Shown: positions 1 through 6,711, counted from the first letter of the stretch. The stretch is DNA of 15,224 bases from Baffinella frigidus (GCA_026770585.1 MU646336.1:675545-690768); one strand, 5' to 3'. The notes: generated by a model from the letters alone, not told the origin. A program made the numbers and translations.

Positions 1-7
1 TCTCTCT

Positions 8-63
<56 letters not shown>

Positions 64-116
64 CTCTCTCGCGCGCGCGTGTTCTCTCTCTTTCTTTCTC
101 TCTCTCTGTCTTCTTT
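1..116. repeat. CT/TC microsatellite with a short GC run
   Basis: The window opens in an almost pure pyrimidine tract of TC and TTTC units, interrupted by a GCGCGCG run at about 70-79. It is simple sequence and no gene signal was seen in it. It may continue beyond the left edge. Confidence 0.95.
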
Positions 117-191
117 TGAGGACCCCGGGTGGACCCGTGTAATGCCGAACGGGCCTCGCGCAAATGCGTTGTCGAGGTTCGTTAGAAAAGC

Positions 192-275
192 CTCCAGCCC
201 TGGACCCCTTTCCTAAGTCAATCAGCGCATTGTCCTAAGTCAATCCCTGTACACAACCAAGCACTTTGAGTTGTA
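192..275 (+). repeat. Dispersed repeat, copy 1 of 2 (with 4120-4180)
   Basis: The stretch from CAGCCCTGGACC through TTTCCTAAGTCAAT to the ACACAACCAAG region recurs at about 4122-4178 in the same orientation with scattered differences. The TCCTAAGTCAATC part is itself doubled here (about 210-222 and 232-244). No terminal inverted repeats were found, so the element type is unknown. Confidence 0.6.
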
Positions 276-305
276 AGAATGAATTGGCGGTATCGTGGTG
301 GAGGT

Positions 306-480
306 TAGAGCGCTGTGCAGAGAAGTTGGCCACCGGAAAATGGGAAAATGGGGAAATTGGAGCCATTTTGTCCACTTTTGAGAAATTCATGGTACTAAAT
401 TTCTCGAACGTTGACCAAACGGCTCCAATTTCTCGATTTTTCATTATTTCCCGTGGCCAACTTCTCTGCGCAGCGCTCTA
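306..480. mobile_element. Inverted-repeat element D1, TA-flanked (MITE-like, 175 bp)
   Basis: The left arm starts TAGAGCGCTGTGCAGAGAAG and the right arm ends with its near-exact complement CTTCTCTGCGCAGCGCTCTA. The arms stay complementary, imperfectly, for roughly 60 bp each. The ends lie in a TA dinucleotide on both sides, as expected for Tc1/mariner-type non-autonomous elements. The element has no coding capacity. The end motif GAGCG is shared with the element at 886-1082, suggesting related families. Confidence 0.8.
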
Positions 481-651
481 ATGCCGAACGGCATCGTTGA
501 AGGGGGACTTATGTGGACGCGACTTGGTGTGCAAAATTCCCGACTGTTTATGGAATCGTACATGGACCAGATGTTCTATTTTGGGAATGATGGTCAAAAT
601 CTAACGCTGGAGAATTGTTGAGGAGTGGTCCTCGCGAGAACCCGAAGTGCC

Positions 652-794
652 TACCACCAGCCCTCCGAGGCGGACCAACTCGACGATTGTCTGGAGCCAT
701 ATCCTCGGGTGGCACATTCGTTTTCGAAGGTGCCACCAGAGGAATTGGCGCATGCTCCAGTCTCGATTTGGTCCGCCTCGGAGGGCTGGTGGTA
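652..794. mobile_element. Foldback element E with perfect 27-bp arms
   Basis: Positions 652-678 and 768-794 are perfect inverted repeats of 27 bp (left arm begins TACCACCAGCCCTCCGAGGC). The inner sequence continues as an imperfect palindrome. Open frames in both directions here result from this symmetry and are not genes. The right arm runs into the 22-bp core that is also found in other elements of the window (see findings). Confidence 0.8.
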
Positions 795-885
795 CGGATT
801 GCCTACGGTAGGTTCCTGTGGATCATTCACTTCCTATGAACCGTAACTCCGAGGCGTTGGGCTCAACTCCGGATACGAATAAAAA

Positions 886-1082
886 TAGAGCGGTTTTCGC
901 ATCTGTCGGCCACTCACCGACATGAAAATATGAACAAGGGCTCCAATTCCGGCAACTTTTGGCGTGATTCTGAAGTTTTAGAGTTTTATTTTGTGACAAA
1001 AATGCCAAAAGTGGCCGGAATTGGAGCCCTTGTTCATAAATTTCATATCGGTTGGTGGCCGACAGATGCGAAAACCGCTCTA
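886..1082. mobile_element. Inverted-repeat element D2, TA-flanked (MITE-like, 197 bp)
   Basis: The arms are about 78 bp long and nearly identical. The left begins TAGAGCGGTTTTCGCATCTG and the right ends CAGATGCGAAAACCGCTCTA. A TA lies at each end (886-887 and 1081-1082), consistent with a TA target duplication. The short central spacer (about 965-1000) is AT-rich. There is no transposase, so it would need one from elsewhere. The high arm similarity suggests it is younger than D1. Confidence 0.88.
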
Positions 1083-1200
1083 TCTCTCTCTGGGCAACGG
1101 AAATTACACCACGAATGCTTTACTAGTACTATTAAAACCCAATTGTATAGTAAATTTCGTGGCCAGAAAGTAATAAATTTTATTCTTTTCTGCAGAGTAG

Positions 1201-1262
1201 GGTACGATCTTCCTCAACGCGTTCTTCTGCAGCACTGCTCGTGGCCCCCTTACAGCGCCAGG
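1201..1262 (+). repeat. Duplicated splice-acceptor-like segment, copy 1 (copy 2 at 1513-1553)
   Basis: TACGATCTTCCTCAACGCGT followed by TCTTCTGCAGCACTGC recurs at 1513-1553 with a few changes. Both copies contain a pyrimidine tract ending in CTGCAG|CACTGC, which looks like a 3' splice site and exon start. The first copy could encode HCSWPPYSA (1233-1261) before an AG|GTCATA. That is too short to call with confidence. It fits the window's pattern of partially duplicated exon starts. Confidence 0.4.
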
Positions 1263-1325
1263 TCATAAGTCGGATTTTCATTTTACTACACCATCTACGG
1301 AAGTTAATTCTCACCAGGGAAACAC

Positions 1326-1450
1326 GCCAAAAGTGTTGGGAATTGGAGCCCTTCGTGGGCGCTACACTATTTTTTTGTACCGCGAAACACTTTTAGCGCG
1401 AAACGTTGCATGTGAAATTCCCACCTGTGACATGGCGTGGTCAAGCTGGA
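1326..1450 (+). repeat. Diverged dispersed repeat, copy 1 (copy 2 about 13480-13605)
   Basis: The order of short matching blocks is kept between the two places: ACACGCCAAAAG, TTGGAGCC, TGGGCGC, TTTGTACC or GTGTACC, AAACACTTTT, and a GTGACNTGGC block. It is an old repeat, perhaps related to elements D1 and D2, which also carry GGCTCCAATT. No terminal repeats were seen. Confidence 0.5.
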
Positions 1451-1554
1451 TATTCTCGAAGATTATCAAGCATGGCATTCACGAATATCAAGCAAGGTAT
1501 TCACCAATCAAGAATACGATCTTTCTCAACACGTCCTCCTGCAGCACTGCCTAC

Positions 1555-1700
1555 TCCTATGGATTCCTATGCATTATTCATGGATTTATATGGGTTGTTC
1601 CTGTGGACGATTTACTAAGAATTATTCACTATAGATTCCTATGGATTATGGATTATGCATTCCTGTGGTTCCTATGGATTATTCACTTCCTATGGGGAAT
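1555..1700 (+). repeat. Imperfect repeats around TTCCTATGGATTATTCA
   Basis: Units such as CTATGGATTCCTATG, GGATTATTCACTTCCTATGG and CCTGTGG recur about six times. A lone unit lies at 815-840. The tract is AT-richer than its surroundings, directly precedes the exon at 1724 and is probably intronic. Confidence 0.6.
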
Positions 1701-1723
1701 TCATGAAGTGCGGGTGGGGACAG

Positions 1724-1798
1724 GTAAAGAAGGGACCCTCGGGCTGGGAAGTCGAAGGCAACAGCGACTCCTACTACCGCCCCCCTTCGCCCCCCAAG
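1724..1798 (+). CDS. Exon of an unidentified gene, 25 residues
   Basis: This reads VKKGPSGWEVEG, then NSDSYYRPPSPPK. CAG precedes it (1721-1723) and GTGCGT follows, so it starts and ends in phase 0. Third positions are mostly G or C. The 3' end (YYRPPSPPK plus the donor) is repeated at 1963-1991 with CAAGGTGCG intact, as expected if this is a real exon that was partly duplicated. The Pro-rich tail suggests a linker. I do not recognise the family. The partner exons are unclear, since the next candidates (2097, 2754) do not both join in phase. Confidence 0.55.
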
Positions 1799-1962
1799 GT
1801 GCGTCAACTTAAGGAAAATCCGTATATGAGTTGTAGTATACGTACGTATCCCTTCGACCCTGGCCCTCAAAGGTGCCCCTCCGATCTCATCCCGCCAGGC
1901 ATTTAATTTGAATGCGTCGAAGTTCCCCAAATGCACGAAAATTACTACACACTTGGATTGTC

Positions 1963-1991
1963 CCTACTGCCGCCCCCCTTCACCCCCCAAG
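1963..1991 (+). pseudogene. Partial copy of the 1724 exon 3' end with its donor site
   Basis: CCTACTGCCGCCCC and CACCCCCCAAG|GTGCGA match the end of the exon at 1724-1798, where the peptide changes from YYRPPSPPK to YCRPPSPPK. Nothing resembling the exon's 5' half is present, so this is a truncated duplicate. It could still act as an alternative donor-side exon if an acceptor upstream were used. Confidence 0.5.
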
Positions 1992-2001
1992 GTGCGAACC
2001 G

Positions 2002-2078
2002 CTTGTCTTTGGAGCCGTCTATCATGTCTTTGGAGCCGTTTAATAACCCTTGTCTTTGGAGCCGTTTATCATGAACCC
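2002..2078 (+). repeat. Three tandem copies of a TGTCTTTGGAGCCGT unit
   Basis: TTGTCTTTGGAGCCGTCTAT, then TGTCTTTGGAGCCGTTTA twice, each followed by ATCATG or ATAACCC. Unit spacing is irregular at about 23-32 bp. It lies between exon-like segments and is probably intronic. Confidence 0.7.
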
Positions 2079-2096
2079 TTTGTTATGGTTCTGCAG

Positions 2097-2129
2097 AACT
2101 CTGGGTGGCCCCTCCGATCCTGGGATAGG
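2097..2129 (+). CDS. Possible short exon (NSGWPLRSWDR)
   Basis: TTCTGCAG precedes this and GTTGAG follows, with 11 codons in phase 0 at both ends. The start resembles the segment at 1233 (CAG, then a run reading to TGGCCCC). It could directly follow the 1724 exon in phase. It is short and has no corroborating copy pattern, so it remains a candidate only. Confidence 0.28.
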
Positions 2130-2155
2130 GTTGAGGATGATGGCACGCGCCCTGC

Positions 2156-2232
2156 CCCCGAAACCTTGAACCCTGAATCCTGAACTCTGAACCCTGAACC
2201 CTTGATTGACCATGAACCCTGAACCTCGAGCC
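2156..2232 (+). repeat. CCCTGAA-type heptamer array, degenerate
   Basis: GAACCCTGAATCCTGAACTC and related 7-bp units are diverged variants of CCCTAAA. The array lies downstream of the 2097 candidate exon in likely intron sequence. Confidence 0.75.
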
Positions 2233-2377
2233 CTAGAGGTGTCGCTCCGACTCCGCGCCCTCCCCCTCTTGCATGCGCCCCGCCTCACTCCCCACCCCTC
2301 ATTTTTGCAGTTGCAAACATTTTTGAAGGATCGCACATGCATTTTTTGTTTTGAGATGAGTCCTTTTTCCAGCTGTG

Positions 2378-2410
2378 AGTGGTCTCGCTCCCACCAGGAG
2401 CGAGACCACT
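2378..2410. repeat. Perfect 13-bp hairpin, 7-base loop
   Basis: AGTGGTCTCGCTC pairs with GAGCGAGACCACT across the loop CCACCAG. It is followed by GATTCC-rich repeats (about 2420-2500). No coding role is evident. It could be a recent small insertion or a structured intron segment. Confidence 0.7.
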
Positions 2411-2574
2411 GGGGCAAATCGACGATTTCTGATTTCCGATTCCTGATTCCGACTTCAACGGCTCCGATTCCCCTTGAAATCGGGAAATCATCGATTTCCC
2501 CCCGCCGTGTGTGTTTTCGCTCACTCACAGATGCAATCCGACTCACGTCCAAACCCGCGCGTGATATACTCGGG

Positions 2575-2722
2575 CTGCCCGCACTATCAAACCCCTGTGG
2601 GATGTCTTATCAAACCCGTGTGGGATGTCCCATCAAACCCGTGTAGAATGTCCTATCGAACCCGTGTAGGATTTTCTATCAAACCCGTGTGGGATGTCGT
2701 CTTTATTCCCCGAGTGGGATGT
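2575..2722 (+). repeat. 23-bp tandem repeats, ATCAAACCCGTGTGGGATGTC
   Basis: About six units of CAAACCCGTGTGGGATGTC with small changes occupy this stretch. A second cluster with the same unit lies at about 3078-3150. Both clusters are entered by CTCGGGCTG(A/C)CCGCACTATC and exited by GACCGCACAGCCCCC or GATCGCACAGCCCCC, so a larger block including the repeat and its flanks was duplicated. Confidence 0.85.
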
Positions 2723-2753
2723 TCGAGGACTGACCGCACAGCCCCCCCACTAG

Positions 2754-2809
2754 CCCCATGAAGTGGACCAAATCGTGGTTTTACCGAGCCTTGTCCTTCG
2801 AGGGACCAG
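2754..2809 (+). CDS. Candidate exon, PMKWTKSWFY...
   Basis: The acceptor is CACTAG at the end of a C-rich tract, and the donor is CAG|GTGAAA. The 56 bases read PMKWTKSWFYRALSFEGP in phase 2 to 1. The aromatic and basic composition is protein-like (a KWxKxWF run occurs in some PH-type domains, but that is only a resemblance). The phase does not fit directly to the exon at 3584, so an exon is missing between them or one call is wrong. The C-rich acceptor tract resembles those before 3040, 3173 and 3584. Confidence 0.42.
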
Positions 2810-2887
2810 GTGAAAACGACCGGCTACCGACGGAAATGGCTCAAATTACATCCTTGATTTGATCCAGTAGCTCCAACCTGATTTTCC

Positions 2888-3025
2888 ACGCAGCAGCGAA
2901 CGGGAGCTTCACGGATGCAGTCCATGTAAACGATGTGTACTAAATTCTTATCCATTGCCCTGGAACCTAACCGAATTTTTGCTTTGAATTCACGGCGAAA
3001 AGGAACTCGGCCGCTGCTAAGTGGT
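2888..3025 (-). repeat. Dispersed repeat, inverted relative to 11537-11700
   Basis: The reverse complement of this region matches 11537-11700 in long blocks: GACCACTTAGCAGCG, TTGAATTCAA, ATAGGTT or TTAGGTT, CAGGGCAATG, ATGGACTG, ATCCGTGAAGC. On the minus strand it has an open frame here (around MDKNLVHIVYMDCIRE), while the copy at 11537 has stops and an internal duplication. It may be a remnant of a transposable element or of an old gene. I do not recognise the peptide. Confidence 0.6.
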
Positions 3026-3039
3026 CGGGGCCCCCGCAG

Positions 3040-3054
3040 GCTAAGGTCGAAGAA
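3040..3054 (+). pseudogene. Fragment of the 3584 exon start with acceptor
   Basis: CCCCCGCAG|GCTAAGGTCGAAGAA repeats the acceptor and first five codons (AKVEE) of the exon at 3584, then diverges and reaches a stop. A similar fragment (AKVAEQT) is at 3173-3193. Both sit at edges of the duplicated 23-bp repeat block. Confidence 0.55.
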
Positions 3055-3172
3055 ACGATACACTCGGGCTGACCGCACTATCAAACCCGTGAGGGATGGG
3101 CTGGGGCATCAAACCCGTGCAGGATGTGTCAAACCCGTCTGGGATGTGCTCTGATCGCACAGCCCCCGGCAG

Positions 3173-3193
3173 GCTAAGGTCGCAGAACAAACG
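3173..3193 (+). pseudogene. Second fragment of the 3584 exon start
   Basis: GGCAG|GCTAAGGTCGCAGAACAAACG matches the 3584 exon through seven codons, then runs into a GT microsatellite. Truncation by the simple repeat makes function unlikely. Confidence 0.55.
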
Positions 3194-3224
3194 TGTGTGT
3201 GTGTGTATGTATGAGAGAGAGACA

Positions 3225-3267
<43 letters not shown>

Positions 3268-3427
3268 ATCTATCTATATCTATCTATATCTATCTATCTA
3301 TCTATCTCTATATCTATCTATATCTATCTATCTATCTATCTACCTATCTATCTATCTATCTATCTATCTATATATATATATATATATAGATAGATAGATA
3401 TATAGATAGATAATATAGAGAGAGAGG
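3191..3427. repeat. GT, TATC and TA microsatellites
   Basis: A GTGTGTGT run is followed by GAGAGAGA, then about 150 bp of TATC/TATATC units, a TA run at about 3369-3387, and GATA units that are the complement of the first part. The TATC and GATA arms can fold back on each other. Translation gives SIYLSIYL-type peptides, which are artefacts. Confidence 0.95.
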
Positions 3428-3451
3428 GTGACCGCCCAGCTCCCCCCGCAC

Positions 3452-3528
3452 GCCAAGGTCGAAGAACAGACGCGCCCGCGCTGGAATCAGGCGAAGAAGG
3501 TGCTTGATGTACTCTGCATACATCACTT
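3452..3528 (+). pseudogene. Upstream copy of the 3584 exon with broken acceptor
   Basis: This reads AKVEEQTRPRWNQ, then AKKVLDVLCIHH, aligning over its full length with the exon at 3584. Of ten base differences across 24 codons, seven are in third positions. The acceptor CCGCAG is CCGCAC here and the AG|GT donor is also lost. It is therefore probably a decayed duplicate that diverged partly while still under protein-level constraint. Confidence 0.6.
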
Positions 3529-3583
3529 GTACGAAACCCGGGGTTGAAAAAGGTGTTTGATCCGCCTCGTGTGGCCCCCGCAG

Positions 3584-3660
3584 GCTAAGGTCCAAGAACA
3601 AACGCGGCCGCGGTGGAACCAGGCGAAGAAGGTGCTTGATGTGCTCTCCATACGCGTCAG
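3584..3660 (+). CDS. Exon, AKVQEQTRPRWNQ...
   Basis: The acceptor is CCCCCGCAG (3581-3583) and the donor is CAG|GTCCAT. It encodes AKVQEQTRPRWNQ, then AKKVLDVLSIRV, in phase 0 with two bases left over. An alternative donor, CGC|GTCAGG, would end it in phase 0. Comparison with the copy at 3452 shows mainly third-position change, including three synonymous Arg/Asn changes, which sets the strand and frame. The sequence looks like a basic amphipathic helix. I do not recognise the family. The following intron (3664-4071) is a heptamer array. Confidence 0.65.
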
Positions 3661-3663
3661 GTC

Positions 3664-4071
3664 CATAACCTATGAAACCATACACCATAAACTATAAACT
3701 ATAAACCCTAAAGTCTAAACCACAAACCACAAACCATGAACTATACAACACAAACCATACACCATACACCAGACACCCTACACCCCACACCCTACACCCT
3801 ACACCATGAACTATACACCATCAACCATCAACCATCAACCATAAACCATAAACCATACACCATCAACCATGAACCATAAACCCGAAATCACCAACCATTC
3901 ACGATAACCCATACACCATAAACCATACGCCATGAACCATAAACCATAAACCATACACCATAAACCATACACCACAAACCACACACGTTTGTCATGAACC
4001 ATACATCATAAACCATACACCATAAACCATAAACCTTAAACACTAAACCCGAAACACTAAACCCTAAACAG
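3664..4071 (+). repeat. Heptamer array, mainly CCATAAA, CCATACA and CCATCAA
   Basis: About 400 bp of 7-bp units, ACCATAAACCATACACC and variants, moves to CCCTACA in the middle and CCCTAAA at the 3' end. It fills the presumed intron between the exons at 3584 and 4072. The last unit ends CTAAACAG, forming the acceptor of the next exon candidate. Confidence 0.9.
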
Positions 4072-4115
4072 GGGGCCACGGGCGGCGGACCTCGAGCCAC
4101 TTTCGTTGGAAAAAG
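4072..4115 (+). CDS. Candidate exon between heptamer array and repeat
   Basis: The 44 bases run from CTAAACAG to AAAAAG|GTCCTA and are GC-rich and non-repetitive. All three frames are open. From the 3584 exon's phase the reading would be GPRAADLEPLSLEK; another frame gives GHGRRTSSHFRWKK, which ends in the phase the 4747 exon requires. The end of the segment (TTCGTTGGAAAAAG) also resembles 169-184. The frame is unresolved. Confidence 0.42.
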
Positions 4116-4119
4116 GTCC

Positions 4120-4180
4120 TAGCCCTGGACCGCTTTCCTAAGTCAATTATATACACAGCCAAGAACGTTAAGTTGCGAAG
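4120..4180 (+). repeat. Dispersed repeat, copy 2 of 2 (with 192-275)
   Basis: TAGCCCTGGACC, TTTCCTAAGTCAAT, ACACAGCCAAG and AAGTTGCGAAG match copy 1 at 192-275 in order. This copy lacks the internal doubling seen there. The stretch from 4181 to 4368 shows no further feature that I can support. Confidence 0.55.
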
Positions 4181-4368
4181 GTGTGGTTGTGGTTTTGTAG
4201 GAGCTTGGGGGGTTAACGTTTGCAGTAGGGATTGACTTTGGGACATTGGAAATGGGTCCTGGGCTAGTCGTGTAGCGTATCGCAGTGCATGCCGTAGCAA
4301 TTACGGAACGACCAATCAGGTTGATGGTGACACGCGTTAAGTTGCAAACGGACACTAACTTTTCTAGT

Positions 4369-4504
4369 CACACGGTGGGCTACGAAGGTTTCGCTGGGGC
4401 TTGAATTCATGGTGTTACGTGACCAAATTGCACCAGAAAATCCTTCAAGTTAACTGCATCACGGCAAGTTGACGTTTGATGAAAGGTTCGTAGTCCACCG
4501 TGTG
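4369..4504. mobile_element. Inverted-repeat element C1 (MITE-like, 136 bp)
   Basis: The ends are CACACGGTGGGCTACGAA and TTCGTAGTCCACCGTGTG, nearly perfect 18-bp inverted repeats. The interior (TTGCACCAGAA, CCTTCAAGTTAACTGC, GGCAAGTTGAC) is conserved with copy C2 at 11144-11278 in the same orientation. The termini partly resemble family A (CACACAGCGGGCTACGAAGG), so A and C may be mobilised by related enzymes. No target duplication is clear. Confidence 0.85.
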
Positions 4505-4746
4505 GTTAGCTTCATGCCAGTCATGGGCAGGCATGATCACGTTGCTCAGGGAATTCACTTGCGCAGCCCACCTTTGTTTTTTCACTGGCGCAACCCACCC
4601 TGCAGTTGCGCAACCCACCCTCGTTTTCAGGTCGCGTCATGAGCCCGCACCACTTGGCGAAAATGGGCGACTTGTTTGGTGTTTGAACTTTTTGACGAAA
4701 CCGGGCGACCTCCTTGTGTCTTTTGAAAGTGTGGCCTCGTGCGCAG

Positions 4747-4834
4747 GGGACGCGCACGCGGCAGCTTTCTCTGCTATGCACGGGGTCGGCACCCTCCCTG
4801 GAGTCCGTCGCCCGGAAGACCGAGGCTTTCAGAG
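4747..4834 (+). CDS. Exon, GTRTRQLSLLCTG...
   Basis: The acceptor is TGCGCAG and the donor AGAG|GTCCCG. The 88 bases run phase 0 to 1 and encode GTRTRQLSLLCTG, then SAPSLESVARKTEAFR. Third positions are strongly G/C. The 3' third is repeated at 4966-5013 with its donor (SLECVARKPEALQ). Phase 1 joins exactly to the exon at 6712 (G|CG gives Ala). No known domain was recognised. Upstream, three CGCA(A/G)CCCACC repeats lie at 4564-4620. Confidence 0.6.
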
Positions 4835-4903
4835 GTCCCGCCTCAATCTCAGATCATCTCTTTTTAGGAAAGGTTTCTGCGAAATTTACTACAGGGTTCA
4901 ACG

Positions 4904-4961
4904 AAATTTACTACACAGTTTGATCATATTAGTAGCAGTAGAGCGTTTGTGTAGTAAATTT
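4904..4961. repeat. Inverted repeat AAATTTACTACACA / TGTGTAGTAAATTT
   Basis: Perfect 14-bp arms flank a 30-base spacer. A third partial copy (GAAATTTACTACA) lies at 4881-4893. The structure lies between the 4747 exon and its downstream partial copy and may mark a small AT-rich insertion. Confidence 0.7.
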
Positions 4962-4965
4962 TGTT

Positions 4966-5013
4966 GGCATCCTTCTCTGGAGTGCGTCGCCCGGAAGCCC
5001 GAGGCGTTGCAAG
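4966..5013 (+). pseudogene. Partial copy of the 4747 exon 3' end with donor
   Basis: CTGGAG, then GTCGCCCGGAAG and GAGGCG lead to CAAG|GTCCCT, matching the last dozen codons and donor of the exon at 4747 (SLESVARKTEAFR becomes SLECVARKPEALQ). It could be used as an alternative exon, since it ends in the same phase, but the 5' part is replaced by AT-rich sequence. Confidence 0.5.
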
Positions 5014-5021
5014 GTCCCTGA

Positions 5022-5290
5022 AACCCCCAACCCTACACCCTACACCCTACACCCTACACCCTACACCCTTCAACCTGAACCCTAAACCCTGAACCCAAAA
5101 CCCTAAACCCTAAACCCTAAACCTTGAATCCTTTGCCTGCCTCCTCACCCCACACCTTGCACCACTTGTGCGTGTGTCCTACACCCTACCCCCTACACCC
5201 CAAACCCTGAAACACAAACCCCAAACCCAAAATCATAACCCCATAACCCTAACCCCTATCCCCTAAACCCTAAACCCCAACCCCTGGACC
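5022..5290 (+). repeat. Heptamer arrays: CCCTACA, then CCCTAAA, then CCCCAAA/CCATAAC
   Basis: Runs of different 7-bp telomere-like variants follow one another, interrupted by a unique stretch at about 5125-5178. The last unit ends CTGGACCAG, an acceptor-like sequence at 5292. Confidence 0.88.
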
Positions 5291-5292
5291 AG

Positions 5293-5364
5293 GCCAACAA
5301 GTCCACAGTGGGGCGTAGATCCCTTGGTGCGAGAACGGCCCGAGAGCGGCGGACGAATCGGGAC
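5293..5364 (+). CDS. Possible exon, frame uncertain
   Basis: The segment is a GC-rich island following GGACCAG, and ends GAC|GTACGT, the best-looking donor in the window. It reads ANKSTVGRRSLGARTARERR and on in phase 0, or PTSPQWGVDPLVRERP and on in phase 2. Neither fits between the 4747 and 6712 exons, which already join. Its right half also belongs to a three-copy repeat (5345, 5566, 5791). Either it is an alternative or ancestral exon, or the splice signals are chance. Confidence 0.25.
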
Positions 5365-5480
5365 GTACGTTCAAGCTTCTCCGAATGGAAGCCCTCCAAT
5401 CCCCGAGGCCTCCCCAAGTACGCCCCCCCACCACATTCACTACCTCTGTCGCAGTCTAGTTGGGCGAGGCGATTTGGTGA
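5345..5480 (+). repeat. Three-copy repeat, copy 1 (others 5566-5652 and 5791-5908)
   Basis: The shared core is GGAAGCCCTCC(A/G)ATCCCCG, AGGCCTCCCCAAGTACGC, then ACCACATTCACTACCTCTGT and CGCAGTCTA(G/T)TTGGG. Copies 1 and 3 are long, and copy 2 has only the first half but extends further upstream. Minus-strand translation gives recurring AYLGRPRG peptides, which simply reflect the repeat. Confidence 0.8.
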
Positions 5481-5565
5481 GCCCGGGCTCTTTTCCGCAA
5501 TAAGTTGACGGATTTGTACCTCGCACCCAGCGTGTCGACTTAAGAATAGTCGGCCAACCCGAGCG

Positions 5566-5652
5566 ACGAGAGCGGAGGACGGATTGGGCCGCGTACCTTC
5601 AACCCTCTCCGAATGGAAGCCCTCCGATCCCCGAGGCCTCCCCAAGTACGCT
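5566..5652 (+). repeat. Three-copy repeat, copy 2 (partial)
   Basis: AGAGCGGAGGACGGATTGGG matches 5343-5363, and TCTCCGAATGGAAGCCCTCC is identical to copy 1. It ends at the C-rich junction with element A1. Confidence 0.7.
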
Positions 5653-5671
5653 TCCACCCCCCCTCTCCATA

Positions 5672-5794
5672 CAGTGGGCTACGAAGGGATTTTCGGCCCA
5701 TTTCGGGCCGAGTTTCCGTTATCTTATCTGTAGGAAACCCCCTATGTCCCTACGGGCTGCCCACCGTAGGGTCGTAGGTCTTATCGCTTAGGGG
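5672..5794 (-). mobile_element. Element A1, truncated copy of family A
   Basis: It starts CAGTGGGCTACGAAGGGATT, passes through TTCCGTTATCTTATCTGTAG and CTACGGGCTGCCCACCGTAG, and reaches TCTTATCGCTTAGGGG, aligning with A2 at 7956. The second terminal repeat is absent, and repeat copy 3 begins at once, so this end was lost or overwritten. Confidence 0.75.
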
Positions 5795-5908
5795 ACGTAC
5801 GTTCAAGCCTCTCCTAATGGAAGCCCTCCGATCCCCGAGACCTCCCCAAGTACGCACCCCCACCACATTCACTACCTCTGTCGCAGTCTATTTGGGTGAG
5901 GTGATTTG
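5791..5908 (+). repeat. Three-copy repeat, copy 3
   Basis: GGGGACGTACGTTCAAGCCT through to GGTGATTTGGT is nearly identical to copy 1 over about 118 bp. It follows the truncated element A1 directly, so element and repeat may have been duplicated together. Confidence 0.8.
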
Positions 5909-5924
5909 GTCTGCACAGGCCAGG

Positions 5925-6200
5925 TTACCCCCCCCCCCCCCTCTGAGCTCACCTGAAACCTTCAAGGATCTCTAGGGGGAAAATTCTTGTGTGTGTGGCC
6001 TATATATGATAGATGGACGGCTTATTTGGACGTGACGGTAGTAACTTTTTGTACCGGCTTGTACCGCCTTGTACCGCCTTGTTACAGCCCGGTACTACTT
6101 TCGGGACGTGACAGCAGTACGCCGCCCCCCCCCCCGCGTTCCATCGGGAAACCCTCAAGGGTTTAGGGTTGAGGGTTTAGCCCCCCCCCCCCCTTGTTTC
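5925..6200. other. Gene-free stretch with poly-C tracts
   Basis: Poly-C runs lie at about 5928-5940, 6125-6135 and 6181-6193. There are three copies of CTTGTACCG(G/C) at 6058-6084. A short reverse-orientation telomere-like segment (GGGTTTAGGGTTGAGGGTTTAG) is at 6159-6180. No exon was supported. Confidence 0.7.
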
Positions 6201-6250
6201 TGAGCAGGCCCTCTGCAAGATCTCTAGAGCCTGGACCCGCACTCGATTTC

Positions 6251-6340
6251 TCTGGGGATACTGCCCCGTGTAGGATGACTGGAGTGACTTTACACAGTCA
6301 CTTCCACTAAAAGGAGAGAGGACGAGATAGTATCCCCAGA
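6251..6340. mobile_element. Inverted-repeat element B1 (90 bp)
   Basis: The ends are TCTGGGGATACT and AGTATCCCCAGA, perfect 12-bp inverted repeats. The inside carries CCCGTGTAGGATGAC and the palindrome-like GTGACTTTACACAGTCAC (6284-6301). The latter is the exact reverse complement of 10296-10313 in B2, so B1 and B2 are two members in opposite internal orientation. No coding capacity. Confidence 0.85.
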
Positions 6341-6596
6341 ATTCCGTAGGATGGCAAGTCATGCACGGTTGTAGGGTGCTGAGTAACAGATGCGACAGTC
6401 ATAAACGTATATGTAGTGCCATGGTCGGAGGTCCCCATCATCCCCTCCTACCCTCACTACCCACTTATCACGCGGTTCCAACGGCTGATTCATTTCTTCT
6501 TTTTTCAAACTCTCAAGCCTGATGCTGAGTGATCCAATAGGGGGCTGGTTGCGCGTTGCCGACCACCCGCAGCCCCCCCCTGACGTGATTTCCCCC
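6341..6596. other. Unassigned unique sequence
   Basis: About 255 bp without repeats, supported exons or inverted repeats. It includes a C-rich stretch (6430-6465) and a pyrimidine tract at 6494-6508. It is probably intronic, because the flanking exons at 4747 and 6712 join in phase. Confidence 0.5.
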
Positions 6597-6711
6597 GCAA
6601 AACCCTAAATCCTGAGCCCTCAACCCTAAGCCCTAAACCCTAAACCCTAAACCCTTATCCCTCAGCCCTGAACCCCCAACCCTGAACCCTCAACCTCACA
6701 CCCTGAAACAG
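6597..6711 (+). repeat. CCCTAAA / CCCTGAA / CCCTCAA heptamer array
   Basis: The units are mixed 7-bp telomere-like variants. The array ends ACCCTGAAACAG, placing the acceptor of the next exon in its last unit. Confidence 0.9.

Noticed and set aside
3193-3393. Open frames rich in SIYL on the + strand
   Set aside because: They are translations of the TATC microsatellite and carry no other coding evidence.
3368-3688. Minus-strand frame with a doubled HIKHLLRL-type motif
   Set aside because: The doubling is the antisense of the exon at 3584 and its copy. Differences fall in third positions of the + strand frame, so the + strand is the coding one.
4500-5021. 173-residue + strand frame
   Set aside because: It runs through the CCCACC repeats and reads the 4747 exon in a different frame from the one supported by its duplicate.
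5256-5657. 133-residue minus-strand frame with AYLGRPRG repeats
   Set aside because: It spans two copies of a non-coding three-copy repeat and part of a heptamer array. The third copy has a stop in the same frame.
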